Below are positions 16,627-25,184 of a stretch of 59,156 bases of DNA, in pieces. The stretch covers positions 1-59,156 of the forward strand of contig CAMNXA010000018.1 in NCBI GenBank assembly GCA_946566685.1. Reading direction: 5' to 3'. Under the pieces are notes generated by a model. The model made no database searches and had not been told where the DNA came from. It saw nothing but the letters and a program-made list of their open reading frames with translations. Source of the stretch: an uncultured Lachnospiraceae bacterium. Lineage in GTDB: Bacteria > Bacillota > Clostridia > Lachnospirales > Lachnospiraceae. The first letter of the stretch is position 1. Each line of letters starts with the position of its first letter. The position numbers were made by a program, and so were the translations under genes.

Positions 16627-17223
16627 ATGCGAGAGACACTGGAGCCATACATAACGGAAAACACATATTCGTTCCTTCTGTCCCATTATCATTTTCAGGA
16701 AAAGGACAAAGCCTTGTTGCATTCTCTGACAAAACAGCTTGCCCAAAAGATAGATTCTGCGGTATACTTTGCGCCCAAAAGCCCGCAGGAGGAGTCCAGG
16801 CTGGCGGTTTTGGTGACGCTGGGAGCAGGGGTGGATGATTTACAGGAAGAATATACCACAGCAGGGCATCTGTCAGGAGCATACATGATCGAATGCATTG
16901 CCATGGAACTTCTGAAAAACGCCTATGAACAGGCCGCAGAGAAAATCTATCATTATTACGGATTGTGGATGAATGGTTTCGAGTTTTTGGGAGACCGTGC
17001 GCCTCTCGAAGACATGGAAGAGATGTTTGATATATTAGAACCGGCAGAAATCTCTTATAATCAGGCCTATATGCTTACGCCCAGGAAAACGGCAGCCTTC
17101 TATACAACACTGACAGACAGCAGGAAAGCGGCCTTTTGTAATCTGTGCGGTACGTGCAGTCACACGAGATGTATCCATAGAAAAGGAAATTTTACATACG
17201 GTTATCAGAGGATATTTGGATAA
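16627..17223 (+). CDS. Vitamin B12-dependent methionine synthase activation-domain-like protein
   Basis: The 198-residue protein is mostly helical and ends with a cysteine cluster, CNLCGTCSHTRC (about 171-182). The segment PAEISYNQAYMLTPRKTAAFYTTLTD resembles the MetH reactivation domain motif (tyrosine plus P-R/K-S/T) that binds S-adenosylmethionine and docks on the cobalamin domain. Stand-alone versions occur in Clostridia and Thermotoga and are thought to reactivate corrinoid enzymes; no methionine synthase gene is in view. ATG 16627 has GAAAGG 8 bases upstream; a GTG at 16618 overlapping the previous stop is the alternative. The assignment is by motif only. Confidence 0.55.
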   Translation: MRETLEPYITENTYSFLLSHYHFQEKDKALLHSLTKQLAQKIDSAVYFAPKSPQEESRLAVLVTLGAGVDDLQEEYTTAGHLSGAYMIECIAMELLKNAYEQAAEKIYHYYGLWMNGFEFLGDRAPLEDMEEMFDILEPAEISYNQAYMLTPRKTAAFYTTLTDSRKAAFCNLCGTCSHTRCIHRKGNFTYGYQRIFG

Positions 17224-17237
17224 AGAGGTGGGGAAAT

Positions 17238-17963
17238 ATGTACGAATATATTTTGTTTGATTTAGATGGCACACTGACGGATCCTAAATTCGGTATTACC
17301 AGGTGTGTACAACATGCCCTGCACAAAATGGGGATTGAGGAGCCGGATCTTGATAAACTGGAGCCGTTTATCGGCCCGCCTCTTTTGGACAGTTTTCATG
17401 AATTTTATGGATTTGATGAAGAACAGGGACAGAGGGCGATTGGCTATTATAGGGAGCGCTTCAGTACGGTGGGTATTTTTGAGAACGAAGTTTATCCGGG
17501 AGTGGAGAAGCTTTTGGCGGATTTGAAAGCTTCCGGAAAGAAGCTGGCCGTGGCATCCAGCAAGCCGGAGATTTTTGTGGAGCGGATTCTGGAACATTTT
17601 GGTTTACGGATGTACTTTGATGTGATAGTTGGCAGCGGCCTGGACGGAACCCGCACGAAGAAGGAAGAAGTGGTGGAGGAAGCGCTCAGATACCTTCTGC
17701 CAGAAACATTATTTCAGGATATAATGGACAGGAAGACAGAAAGGCAGACGGGGGAAGAATATGCCGGGGAATATTATGATACAGTTGTCATGGTAGGAGA
17801 CCGCCGATTTGATGTGGAAGGTGCCAGGGAGTACCATATTGCTTCTATAGGGGTGTCCTATGGGTATGCACTGCCAGAAGAATTGACCAAAGCGGGTGCG
17901 GATGTGATCGTAGAGACAGTGGAAGAACTGGGGCAAACATTGCAGCAGGGCAGCTGTATATGA
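17238..17963 (+). CDS. HAD-superfamily hydrolase, phosphoglycolate phosphatase-like
   Basis: The 241-residue phosphatase begins with HAD motif I DLDGTLTD (Asp nucleophile at about 8), has motif II in AVASSKPE, and motif IV in VMVGDRRFDVEGA. The cap region with GPPLLDSFHEFYGF matches the PGP/5'-nucleotidase branch. Small phosphate esters are the expected substrates, not specified further. GAGGTGGGG precedes ATG 17238, 14 bases after the previous gene, so the two are probably co-transcribed. Confidence 0.9.
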   Translation: MYEYILFDLDGTLTDPKFGITRCVQHALHKMGIEEPDLDKLEPFIGPPLLDSFHEFYGFDEEQGQRAIGYYRERFSTVGIFENEVYPGVEKLLADLKASGKKLAVASSKPEIFVERILEHFGLRMYFDVIVGSGLDGTRTKKEEVVEEALRYLLPETLFQDIMDRKTERQTGEEYAGEYYDTVVMVGDRRFDVEGAREYHIASIGVSYGYALPEELTKAGADVIVETVEELGQTLQQGSCI

Positions 17964-18020
17964 CAATCATGGGAGCATAAACTTAAAGAGGAACATGCCA
18001 GGATCGGTAAGGAGGGTATT

Positions 18021-18863
18021 ATGAAAACAAAGAATGTAGAAAACGGTACAGAAGGCCAGAATTCCCTCCAAAAGGCATGGGAAGTATTGCTCCCATATCT
18101 ATTGTATTATCTGGCCTACAGCGCGGCGTATATTATCCTTACTTTTTTGCAGGAAGCGCTGCTTAATAGTAAGAATGAGGCATACCGGAGTTTTATGACG
18201 GAGCAGGCTGCTACTGTGGCCGGTGTGACGGGAGGACTCGGCATGATGCTTGGCATTTTGCCGATACTTCCGATGTTAAAAAAGGAACTTGGGCTGCGTA
18301 GCAGCATGAATGATCAGGAAAAGAGCGGGCAAAGTCTGGTCAAAGAAATACTGTTTACTGTGATTGTTGCATTTGCGTCTTCTCTGGGACTTAATATCCT
18401 ACTGACACTGACGGGATTGGCAGACAGTTCCCAGACATATCAGGAGGTGGCTGACAGACAGTATGGGGTAGTTTTTGTGGTGGGGCTGATACTTTATGGT
18501 CTGGTTTCTCCCCTGGCGGAGGAGGTGGTCTTTCGCGGTGTGATTTTCAATCGGATGAGACGTCTTTACGGCCCGTTTCTTGCAATCCTGGCATCCGGCC
18601 TTTTCTTTGGCGCTTTCCACGGCAATATGGTGCAGGGTGTTTATGGCGGATGCATGGGAATCCTGATGGCCTATCTGTATGAGAGAAGCGGCCGGTTTGC
18701 CGTGCCTTTCTGCTTTCATATGACGGCTAATCTGGCTGTATATATAACGGCGTATACAGAATATTTACAGGAAATGTTATTTACGCCGGCGGTGTGTGTG
18801 ATTTTGCTTGCAGTTGCAGTTGGTTGTATCGTCTTAGACTGGCGGAACCGGAAGGTGGTCTGA
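18021..18863 (+). CDS. CPBP family intramembrane metalloprotease (Abi/CAAX protease)
   Basis: The 280-residue protein has about seven membrane segments and the CPBP motifs: EEVVFRGVIFNRMRR (EExxxR, about 172-186) and FGAFHGN (FxxxH, about 198-204). These membrane glutamic/metal proteases include bacteriocin immunity and processing factors. AAGGAGGG lies 5 bases before ATG 18021. It heads a run of accessory genes on the same strand. Confidence 0.88.
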   Translation: MKTKNVENGTEGQNSLQKAWEVLLPYLLYYLAYSAAYIILTFLQEALLNSKNEAYRSFMTEQAATVAGVTGGLGMMLGILPILPMLKKELGLRSSMNDQEKSGQSLVKEILFTVIVAFASSLGLNILLTLTGLADSSQTYQEVADRQYGVVFVVGLILYGLVSPLAEEVVFRGVIFNRMRRLYGPFLAILASGLFFGAFHGNMVQGVYGGCMGILMAYLYERSGRFAVPFCFHMTANLAVYITAYTEYLQEMLFTPAVCVILLAVAVGCIVLDWRNRKVV

Positions 18864-18903
18864 TGTGGATCGGAAATTTGAGGGTTGCCAGGGAGGGAGA
18901 GAA

Positions 18904-19692
18904 ATGAACATAACAGATAAGAATGTAGACGGCGGCAGAGCGTTTGACTGGGGCAGGACTTCGGCTGATTATGCCAGATTCCGAGATGTTTATCCTCAGG
19001 AGTTTTACGATAAGATCATCGGACGGGATCTGTGCAGGGACGGACAGAATGTTTTGGATATCGGCACAGGAACCGGGGTGCTTCCACGAAATCTGTATCG
19101 GTATGGAGCAAGCTGGACGGGGACGGATATTTCCGGGGAACAGATTGAACAGGCGAAAAAACTTTCGAAGGACATGGAAATCACTTATTTTGTGACAGCT
19201 GCGGAGGAGGTGGATTTTCCGGAGAACACATTTGATGTGGTTACGGCCTGTCAGTGTTTCTTTTATTTTAATCCTGAAAAGACTGCGCCTGTGCTTTATC
19301 GCATATTAAAGCCGGATGGGAGGCTGCTTCTGTTATACATGGCGTGGCTGCCTTTTGAGGACAGGATAGCAGATGCGAGTGAGCAGCTTGTCCTGCAATA
19401 TAATCCAGTCTGGAGTGGTGCGGGTGAGACCATCCATCCGATTGCCATACCGGAGCAATATCAGGAAAAGTTTGAACTGGTTTACAGGGAAGAAACGTCC
19501 ATAAAGGTTCATTTTACCAGAGAGGGATGGCATGGCAGAATGAAGGCATGCCGGGGCATCGGGGCGTCCCTTGAGGCGGCAGAGATTGCAGCATGGGAAC
19601 AGGAACATCTGAAATTACTTGCCCAAATAGCGCCAGAGGAATTTGATATAGTGCATTACATGGCGATTGCGGAATTGCGGGTTGTGAAATAA
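18904..19692 (+). CDS. Class I SAM-dependent methyltransferase (UbiE/BioC-like)
   Basis: The 262-residue enzyme has the glycine-rich SAM motif VLDIGTGTGVLPRNL (about 52-66), motif II TGTDISGEQIEQAKKL and motif post-I with FDVVTACQCFFYFNPEK. The acceptor is unknown. ATG 18904 was chosen for GGGAGGGAG just upstream; the frame runs back to GTG 18865 right after the protease gene, so translation from there cannot be excluded. Confidence 0.85.
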   Translation: MNITDKNVDGGRAFDWGRTSADYARFRDVYPQEFYDKIIGRDLCRDGQNVLDIGTGTGVLPRNLYRYGASWTGTDISGEQIEQAKKLSKDMEITYFVTAAEEVDFPENTFDVVTACQCFFYFNPEKTAPVLYRILKPDGRLLLLYMAWLPFEDRIADASEQLVLQYNPVWSGAGETIHPIAIPEQYQEKFELVYREETSIKVHFTREGWHGRMKACRGIGASLEAAEIAAWEQEHLKLLAQIAPEEFDIVHYMAIAELRVVK

Positions 19693-19751
19693 GGGGTTGG
19701 GAAGAGGCAGTTGAATATATAAAACATATCTTTAGGGAAGGAGCCCCCACA

Positions 19752-20168
19752 ATGAAAAAACGAAATCAGGAAATGGAACGAATCATGACGGAACGTTTCG
19801 GAAAAGATACCATCCTGGCGCTTGCGACAGTAGAAAACGGCATACCTTACGTGCGCAATGTAAATGCCTATTATGAAGGCGGCGCTTTTTACATAATTAC
19901 ATATGCGCTTTCCAACAAGATGAGGCAGATTGCAGATAACCCTACAGTGGCGATCGCCGGTGAGTGGTTTACGGCACATGGTAAAGCCGTGAATTTAGGA
20001 TACTTTGGGAAAGCAGACAACCAGGCAATCGCTGATAAGTTAAAAAAAGCCTTTGCGGCATGGATAGACAACGGGCATAATAATTTTGAGGATGAAAATA
20101 CCATTATCCTGCGGGTTGAATTGACAGACGGCCTATTGCTTTCCCAGGGGACGGCCTATACGTTTTAG
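19752..20168 (+). CDS. Pyridoxamine 5'-phosphate oxidase family protein
   Basis: The 138-residue protein fits a flavin-binding split beta-barrel: TILALATVENGIPYVRNVNA, the middle strand FYIITYALSNKMRQIADNPTVAIAGEWF, and a late acidic strand. Short members of this family act as FMN-dependent reductases or oxidases; the substrate is not evident. AAGGAG lies about 10 bases before ATG 19752. Confidence 0.85.
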   Translation: MKKRNQEMERIMTERFGKDTILALATVENGIPYVRNVNAYYEGGAFYIITYALSNKMRQIADNPTVAIAGEWFTAHGKAVNLGYFGKADNQAIADKLKKAFAAWIDNGHNNFEDENTIILRVELTDGLLLSQGTAYTF

Positions 20169-20235
20169 TTATTTCTCATTTGATTTGTAAGGTGTAGGCA
20201 GATACTATTGTAAGGCAGAAAAAAGGAGAGACTAT

Positions 20236-20820
20236 ATGACTGAGAGAGAAAAGATGCTGGCGGGACAGCTTTACGACTGTGGTGACAAAGAACTACTGAC
20301 ACAATGGCACAAGGCAAAAGATCTGGTGAGAGATTACAATCATACGGATTCTGCCGATGCGGAGCGAAAAGAACAGATCCTGCGGGAACTGTTGGGCGGC
20401 AAGGGTGATAATCTCTGGATAACGGCGCCGTTTTTTGCTGACTATGGCAATAACATTTATTTTGGCAATAACTGTGAAGTAAATATGAATTGTACATTTT
20501 TAGATGACAATGTTATCCGCATTGGAGACAATGCGCTCATTGCACCGAATGTGCAGATTTATACGGCGTTTCATCCGACCAATGCGCTGGAGCGGTTTGG
20601 AGAACCGAAAGAAGATGGTTCTTTTGAATTCTGTAAAACACAGACAGCGCCGGTTATCATTGGCAACAATGTGTGGATTGGCGGCGGTGTGATCATCATG
20701 CCGGGTGTTACGATAGGAGATAATGTGGTGATTGGGGCGGGAAGTGTTGTCACTAAGGATATTCCGGACAATACCATAGCCTATGGCAATCCCTGTCGGG
20801 TTGTGAGAGAGAACAAATAA
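20236..20820 (+). CDS. Sugar O-acetyltransferase (maltose/galactoside acetyltransferase type)
   Basis: The 194-residue enzyme carries the N-terminal Maa domain (MTEREKMLAGQLYDCGDKEL) and left-handed beta-helix hexapeptide repeats from about residue 70 on (IRIGDNALIAPNVQI, VIIGNNVWIGGGVIIMPGVTIGDNVVIGAGSVVTKDIP), with the catalytic His in YTAFHPTN. It transfers acetyl from acetyl-CoA to sugars. GGAGAG precedes ATG 20236. Confidence 0.92.
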   Translation: MTEREKMLAGQLYDCGDKELLTQWHKAKDLVRDYNHTDSADAERKEQILRELLGGKGDNLWITAPFFADYGNNIYFGNNCEVNMNCTFLDDNVIRIGDNALIAPNVQIYTAFHPTNALERFGEPKEDGSFEFCKTQTAPVIIGNNVWIGGGVIIMPGVTIGDNVVIGAGSVVTKDIPDNTIAYGNPCRVVRENK

Positions 20821-20852
20821 TTAAGGCAGGTAAAACGGAGAGGATGGTAGTT

Positions 20853-21218
20853 ATGAGTTTTGTCGTGATAGGTTTGGGTGGCGCAGTGGGTGCAATGGGG
20901 CGATACGCAATCAGTCTCATTCCTGTAAAAACAAGTTTCCCGATACTGACGTTATTAACGAATATCATGGGTGCCGTGCTGATCGGTTTTATTGTGGGCA
21001 TTGTCAATTCGCGTAAAGATGTGAGCCCAAACACAGTTTTGTTTTGGAAAACGGGAGTCTGCGGCGGGTTTACCACCTTTTCCACCTTTTCCCTTGAAGC
21101 GTGTACGCTGTTTGAAAACAGATCCTATTGTATGGGTGGGATTTATATCGCGTTGAGTGTTTGTTTCTGTGTATTGGGAGTTGTGTGTGGAAGAAAGTTA
21201 ACCATGTTGTTTCAGTGA
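20853..21218 (+). CDS. crcB: Fluoride exporter FluC (CrcB)
   Basis: The 121-residue protein has four membrane segments and the Fluc signature GVCGGFTTFSTFSLE plus the N-terminal GGAVGAMGRYAIS. Fluc dimers are fluoride channels that lower cytosolic fluoride. ATG 20853 was taken because CGGAGAGG (20836-20843) is 9 bases away; ATG 20844 abuts that site. Only 32 bases separate it from the acetyltransferase, leaving no room for a fluoride riboswitch, and no second crcB follows. Confidence 0.93.
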   Translation: MSFVVIGLGGAVGAMGRYAISLIPVKTSFPILTLLTNIMGAVLIGFIVGIVNSRKDVSPNTVLFWKTGVCGGFTTFSTFSLEACTLFENRSYCMGGIYIALSVCFCVLGVVCGRKLTMLFQ

Positions 21219-21230
21219 GATGAGGGGAAA

Positions 21231-21683
21231 ATGCGGGTAATAGAATATTTTGATTGTGATTGTAAAGAGTATTGGTTAGCACAGATCCAGAAATGTGATT
21301 GGGGTGCGGGGGCATTTTTATATGAACTGCTCAGTGAAAATAAGTTCGGAGAGGTTGTGGGCGAAACATCCAAAGTGCTGATGCTCACGGAAGGGGAGGA
21401 ACTTATTTCATTCTGCACCTATGCGGAAAAAGATGATATACAGCCCACCGAGTTGACGCCCTGGATCGGGTTTGCTTATACGTTTCCGCAGTATAGGGGG
21501 CATCGTTATCTGGGAAAATTGTTTGCAGAAATTGAAAAGCTTGCCAGGGCCGACAAAGTAAAAGAAATCTATATATCAACCAATCATACCGGTTTATATG
21601 AAAAGTACGGATGTGAATTTTACCAGATGATGAATGATATAGGCGGTGAGTCGTCCAGAGTTTATAAGAAGGATATAGAATGA
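21231..21683 (+). CDS. GNAT family N-acetyltransferase
   Basis: The 150-residue protein has GNAT strands and the acetyl-CoA loop in FAYTFPQYRGHRYLGKLFAEIEKLA (RGHRYLG replacing the usual RGxGxG/A), followed by the NHTGLYEKYGCEFY motif B. The substrate is unknown. Start ATG 21231 follows GAGGGG, 12 bases after crcB. Confidence 0.82.
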   Translation: MRVIEYFDCDCKEYWLAQIQKCDWGAGAFLYELLSENKFGEVVGETSKVLMLTEGEELISFCTYAEKDDIQPTELTPWIGFAYTFPQYRGHRYLGKLFAEIEKLARADKVKEIYISTNHTGLYEKYGCEFYQMMNDIGGESSRVYKKDIE

Positions 21684-21774
21684 AGAGGATTAGGATGCTG
21701 ACATGGACGAGAAAATGACGGTAAACGGAAAATTTACAATTGGCAGATAAAAACATCAAAGGAGAGGGATGACG

Positions 21775-22446
21775 ATGGGAATATTTGATAAACTGAAAAA
21801 GAAAACAGAAAACAAGGCAGAAGCACAGAAAGAGGAAATCCAGGCAGTTGGCTGGGATGCGATAACAGCCGCATGTGAAACCGTATATCCAACACAAAAG
21901 GATCCCAAACACTATGGGACGTTGATAAGCTGGCAATTTGGAGGAAATGATCCCTTAGAGGGCATCAGCATCTATGATGGGGGAGAATTCTGGCATTTTG
22001 TTACATATGGTCTGTCGGAACTGTACCAGAAGGAATCGGATAATCAAGAGATTAGTGGTTATGGTATGGAATTTACTTTTAAATTAAAGAAAGATGATTA
22101 TGAGGATGAAGAGGCAGAAATAAAGTGTGTGTGCGGTATTTTGCAGGCGATTGCAAGGATGACTTTTACAAGGGGCGAAATATTCAGCCCCTATGAATAT
22201 CTGTACACAGGACAGACACAGGGAATTGATACGAAAATGCAGTCAGCGATTACGGGATTTATCACGATCACGGATCAGGAACTGAAATCGATAGTTACAC
22301 CGAATGGCAAAGTCGATTTTGTTGCCTTTATCGGAGCAACAGATGCCGAATTAGTTGCTATCAGAAACCATGAGATAACAGTTGCTGATTTATATGAAAA
22401 AATTGGTTCTGATGTAACAGATTATAAGAGAGAAACGGTTATCTGA
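21775..22446 (+). CDS. Suppressor of fused (SUFU) domain protein
   Basis: The 223-residue protein starts MGIFDKLKKK and then matches the SUFU fold: HYGTLISWQFGGNDPLEGISIYDGG, FWHFVTYGLSELY and ISGYGMEFTFKL in order. SUFU domains were named from the animal Hedgehog regulator; in bacteria they are common in polymorphic toxin immunity proteins and as stand-alone genes. No toxin gene is adjacent, so an orphan immunity role is only a guess. ATG 21775 or ATG 21769 may be used; the former is better spaced from GAGAGGG. Confidence 0.85.
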   Translation: MGIFDKLKKKTENKAEAQKEEIQAVGWDAITAACETVYPTQKDPKHYGTLISWQFGGNDPLEGISIYDGGEFWHFVTYGLSELYQKESDNQEISGYGMEFTFKLKKDDYEDEEAEIKCVCGILQAIARMTFTRGEIFSPYEYLYTGQTQGIDTKMQSAITGFITITDQELKSIVTPNGKVDFVAFIGATDAELVAIRNHEITVADLYEKIGSDVTDYKRETVI

Positions 22447-22473
22447 ATAGGGAAAGAGGAAGGGATAGGGCAG

Positions 22474-22839
22474 ATGAAACTAAAGAATATTTTGATTGTT
22501 GTGAAGGATATCCAAAAATCAAAGCAGTTTTATCATGACCTGTTTGGTCTCGAGACAGTGCTGGATTATGAGGGCAACATGATTTTGACAGAAGGTCTGG
22601 TATTGCAGGATGAAAAAATCTGGAAGGGATTTTTGGGAAAGGATATTGTTCCAAAGAGCAATTCCTGCGAGTTATATTTTGAAGAGCGTGAGATAGAGGC
22701 GTTTGTTCAGAAACTGGAAGAACTGTATCCGGCTGTTCAATATGTTACGAAACTGATGACCCATAGTTGGGGACAGAAGGTCATCCGCTTTTATGATCCG
22801 GATGGAAACCTGATTGAAGTGGGTACGCCAATGCGGTAG
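22474..22839 (+). CDS. VOC (glyoxalase/bleomycin resistance) family protein
   Basis: The 121-residue protein has the two beta-alpha-beta-beta-beta units of the vicinal oxygen chelate fold: ILIVVKDIQKSKQFYHDLFGLE at the start and VIRFYDPDGNLIEVG at the end, the latter with the usual metal-ligand Glu. A specific substrate cannot be inferred. It follows the SUFU gene by 27 bases. Confidence 0.88.
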   Translation: MKLKNILIVVKDIQKSKQFYHDLFGLETVLDYEGNMILTEGLVLQDEKIWKGFLGKDIVPKSNSCELYFEEREIEAFVQKLEELYPAVQYVTKLMTHSWGQKVIRFYDPDGNLIEVGTPMR

Positions 22840-22893
22840 CGAAAGTGGAGAGAGAATAGAAGAAGGGTGCCGTAAAAAAATTACGGAAAGCTA

Positions 22894-22932
22894 TTGTGAA
22901 AAGTTGCAAAATGGTTATACTTTAATTATAGA
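22894..22932 (+). promoter_or_regulatory. Promoter region for the ATPase/TOPRIM-like pair
   Basis: Two overlapping sigma-A type arrangements are visible: TTGTGA (22894-22899) with 16 bases to TATACT (22916-22921), and TTGCAA (22904-22909) with 17 bases to TATAGA (22927-22932). A small hairpin CCGTAA/TTACGG (22870-22886) lies just upstream. An own promoter fits an acquired module. Confidence 0.5.
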
Positions 22933-22971
22933 TTTATGTGAGAATAATCTGTATGAAAGGATGGCGGAACA

Positions 22972-24120
22972 GTGTTAAAGAAATTTACATTGAGGAATTA
23001 CAAAAATTTTAAAGATGAAATATCAATAGATTTTGAAAATACTGCCGGGTATCAGTTTAGTACAGATTGTATCACTGATGGGATTATCAGCAAAATGTTG
23101 ATTTATGGTAGAAATGCGACAGGAAAAACAAATTTGGGAAAGGCGATTATTGATATTTATATAACAATGTTTGGCAGGCGGCACTATTTTGATACAGGAA
23201 TATTTCTTAATGCGGATTCAATAGATGAAACAGCGGCTTTTTCATATGAGTTTAAGTTTGAAAATAATGAATTAGTGTATCGCTATGCTCGATTTTCTAA
23301 TCAAGAAATCAGAGATGAAGAATTGATCATTGACGGTAAAACTATCTTTCGTTGTGATTTTGAAAATAATAGATTTGATTTTGAGAATCTTGCATATATC
23401 AATGCGGAAACAGCCAGTACAGATAGATATTTGCAATCAGTAGATATCGGTGATGAAGAAGAACTTCAAGAGCCTAAGTTACCATTTTTGAGATGGTTGA
23501 TAGGTAATGTTGCATTGGGCAATGATTCTATTGTAATCAAATTAGCTAATTATGCAAGAAGAATGCTTATGATCTCAGCCGGAAATGGGATGCTGAGAAT
23601 TCCCAAAATAAATGACAGTTTTTATGAGTTGTTGGAGGATTCAAATAGATTAGAAGATTTAGAATATTTTCTTAACGATATGGGCATAGAGTGTAAATTA
23701 GCATTAAAGAAATTACCAGATGGTCAGAGAGAGTTATACTTCAAGCATGAGAAATTAGTGCCATTTTATCAAACTGCATCCAGTGGGACTTTAGCGCTAG
23801 TTGATTTGTATAGGAGATTGATTCCCAGAAATGGGGATCCAACTTTTATATATTTAGATGAATTTGATGCATTTTATCATTATGAAATGGCAGAGAGGGT
23901 GATAAATTTTTTTAAGAAAAGATATCCCAGATGCCAGATTATTATGACTTCTCATAATACTAATTTAATGACAAATCGACTGATGCGACCAGACTGTTTA
24001 CTTATTTTATCAAGAGCGGGTACTTTGACTGCGCTTTGTAATGCTACACAAAGAGAGTTGCGAGAAGGTCACAATCTTGAAAAGATGTACATTAGTGGGG
24101 AGTTTGACAGATATGAGTAG
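22972..24120 (+). CDS. AAA family ATPase (AAA15/OLD-like), putative defence sensor
   Basis: The 382-residue ATPase starts with MLKKFTLRNYKNFKDE, typical of SMC/OLD-like AAA proteins, then Walker A GRNATGKT (46-53), a central helical insertion, an ABC-like signature in TASSGTLALVDLYRRL, Walker B FIYLDEFDAF and the switch His in IIMTSHNTN. This is the AAA15 type found in PARIS, AbiL and RloA systems, where the ATPase senses phage and controls a partner nuclease. GTG 22972 is the start. The gene is visibly richer in A/T than its neighbours and overlaps the next gene by 8 bases. Confidence 0.85.
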   Translation: MLKKFTLRNYKNFKDEISIDFENTAGYQFSTDCITDGIISKMLIYGRNATGKTNLGKAIIDIYITMFGRRHYFDTGIFLNADSIDETAAFSYEFKFENNELVYRYARFSNQEIRDEELIIDGKTIFRCDFENNRFDFENLAYINAETASTDRYLQSVDIGDEEELQEPKLPFLRWLIGNVALGNDSIVIKLANYARRMLMISAGNGMLRIPKINDSFYELLEDSNRLEDLEYFLNDMGIECKLALKKLPDGQRELYFKHEKLVPFYQTASSGTLALVDLYRRLIPRNGDPTFIYLDEFDAFYHYEMAERVINFFKKRYPRCQIIMTSHNTNLMTNRLMRPDCLLILSRAGTLTALCNATQRELREGHNLEKMYISGEFDRYE

Positions 24121-25141
24121 TTATCGAGGCGGGGAAAGAAAACGAAGCCAGAACTTGCTGATTGTAGAAGGGCATCATGAAAAGAATAAGCTATTTTGGT
24201 TGGTTTTTAAATGCTTTCCCGAACTCAATATCAATATGGATGAAATTTGGATTTATGGAACAAATATCTATCAGTTATATAACGATATTGTGAAGGAGTA
24301 TGGTGAGGAGTGGGCAGAGGAAAATGAAGATATTGATCTGCCCTTTGTTATCAGTAAAAAACAATATCCGGACAAACTTCGGTATAAAGAAGATTTCACT
24401 AATATTGTTTTAGTATTTGATTATGAGCGACATGATGCAAATTTTTCAGAAGAAAAGATTTTACAAATGCAAAGATGTTTTGCTGATGCTGCTGATATGG
24501 GAAGGTTATATATTAATTATCCCATGATAGAGTCATATAGGCATTTGTGTCAGTTGCCGGATGAAGATTTTGCCGAACGGAAGATTCCGGTATCGTTGCA
24601 GCCGGGAAAGGAATATAAGGCATTAGTAGACCAAGAAACGATACTAGGTCCCAAGGTTGATTTCCCGCATAGAATAGATGATTTGCTTGAAAAACATTTT
24701 GGGGTAAGTGATGCAGAAAAGAGGAAAAAGTGTTGTGATGAAATTTTAAACATTTCTTCAGCAAGTGGCATGGAAAATGTGATTGAGAATGCTTTACAAG
24801 AAGTGGTAGCGGAGCATATTTTACCGACAGCGAAACATCAGTTGGTAGATTGGGTTACAAAACAGGGATATGTACATACGAATCTAACATATTGGAAGTA
24901 TATAAGAGGTGTATTTAAACAGGTTATATATCACAATATTTCTAAAGCGAATAGAATTCAATACGGACAATATCAGATTCCGGAGAACAAATATAAAGAG
25001 TATTTTGAAAGACTGGATTTAATTGAAATATTAAAAGTGCAGAATTTGGTAAGTAAAGATAGCATAACGGGATTTATTTGGGTGCTAAATACTTGTATTT
25101 ATTTTATTGCCGAATATAATTTTGGGCTGGTAGTGGACTAA
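24113..25141 (+). CDS. Putative TOPRIM/RloB-like effector paired with the ATPase
   Basis: The 342-residue protein opens with a strand and glutamate motif LLIVEGHHEKNKL (Glu about 19), then VLVFDYERHD (acidic Asp/Glu cluster about 103-108) and INYPMIESYRHL, which parallels the NPxFE motif of RloB. This order fits a TOPRIM-like metal-dependent nuclease. The C-terminal 200 residues are not recognised. ATG 24113 overlaps the ATPase stop and has GGGGAG 10 bases upstream. By analogy with PARIS and AbiL it would be the toxic nuclease held by the ATPase; the family placement is inference. Confidence 0.6.
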   Translation: MSSYRGGERKRSQNLLIVEGHHEKNKLFWLVFKCFPELNINMDEIWIYGTNIYQLYNDIVKEYGEEWAEENEDIDLPFVISKKQYPDKLRYKEDFTNIVLVFDYERHDANFSEEKILQMQRCFADAADMGRLYINYPMIESYRHLCQLPDEDFAERKIPVSLQPGKEYKALVDQETILGPKVDFPHRIDDLLEKHFGVSDAEKRKKCCDEILNISSASGMENVIENALQEVVAEHILPTAKHQLVDWVTKQGYVHTNLTYWKYIRGVFKQVIYHNISKANRIQYGQYQIPENKYKEYFERLDLIEILKVQNLVSKDSITGFIWVLNTCIYFIAEYNFGLVVD

Positions 25142-25184
25142 GAGGAATCTCACATCTTGTTCCAGATGATACAGGAGAAACAAC

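Noticed and set aside
20821..20852. Fluoride riboswitch before crcB
   Set aside because: Only 32 bases separate crcB from the preceding gene, and no such fold is visible.
21703..21750. 15-codon frame between the GNAT and SUFU genes
   Set aside because: No convincing ribosome site and too short to support.
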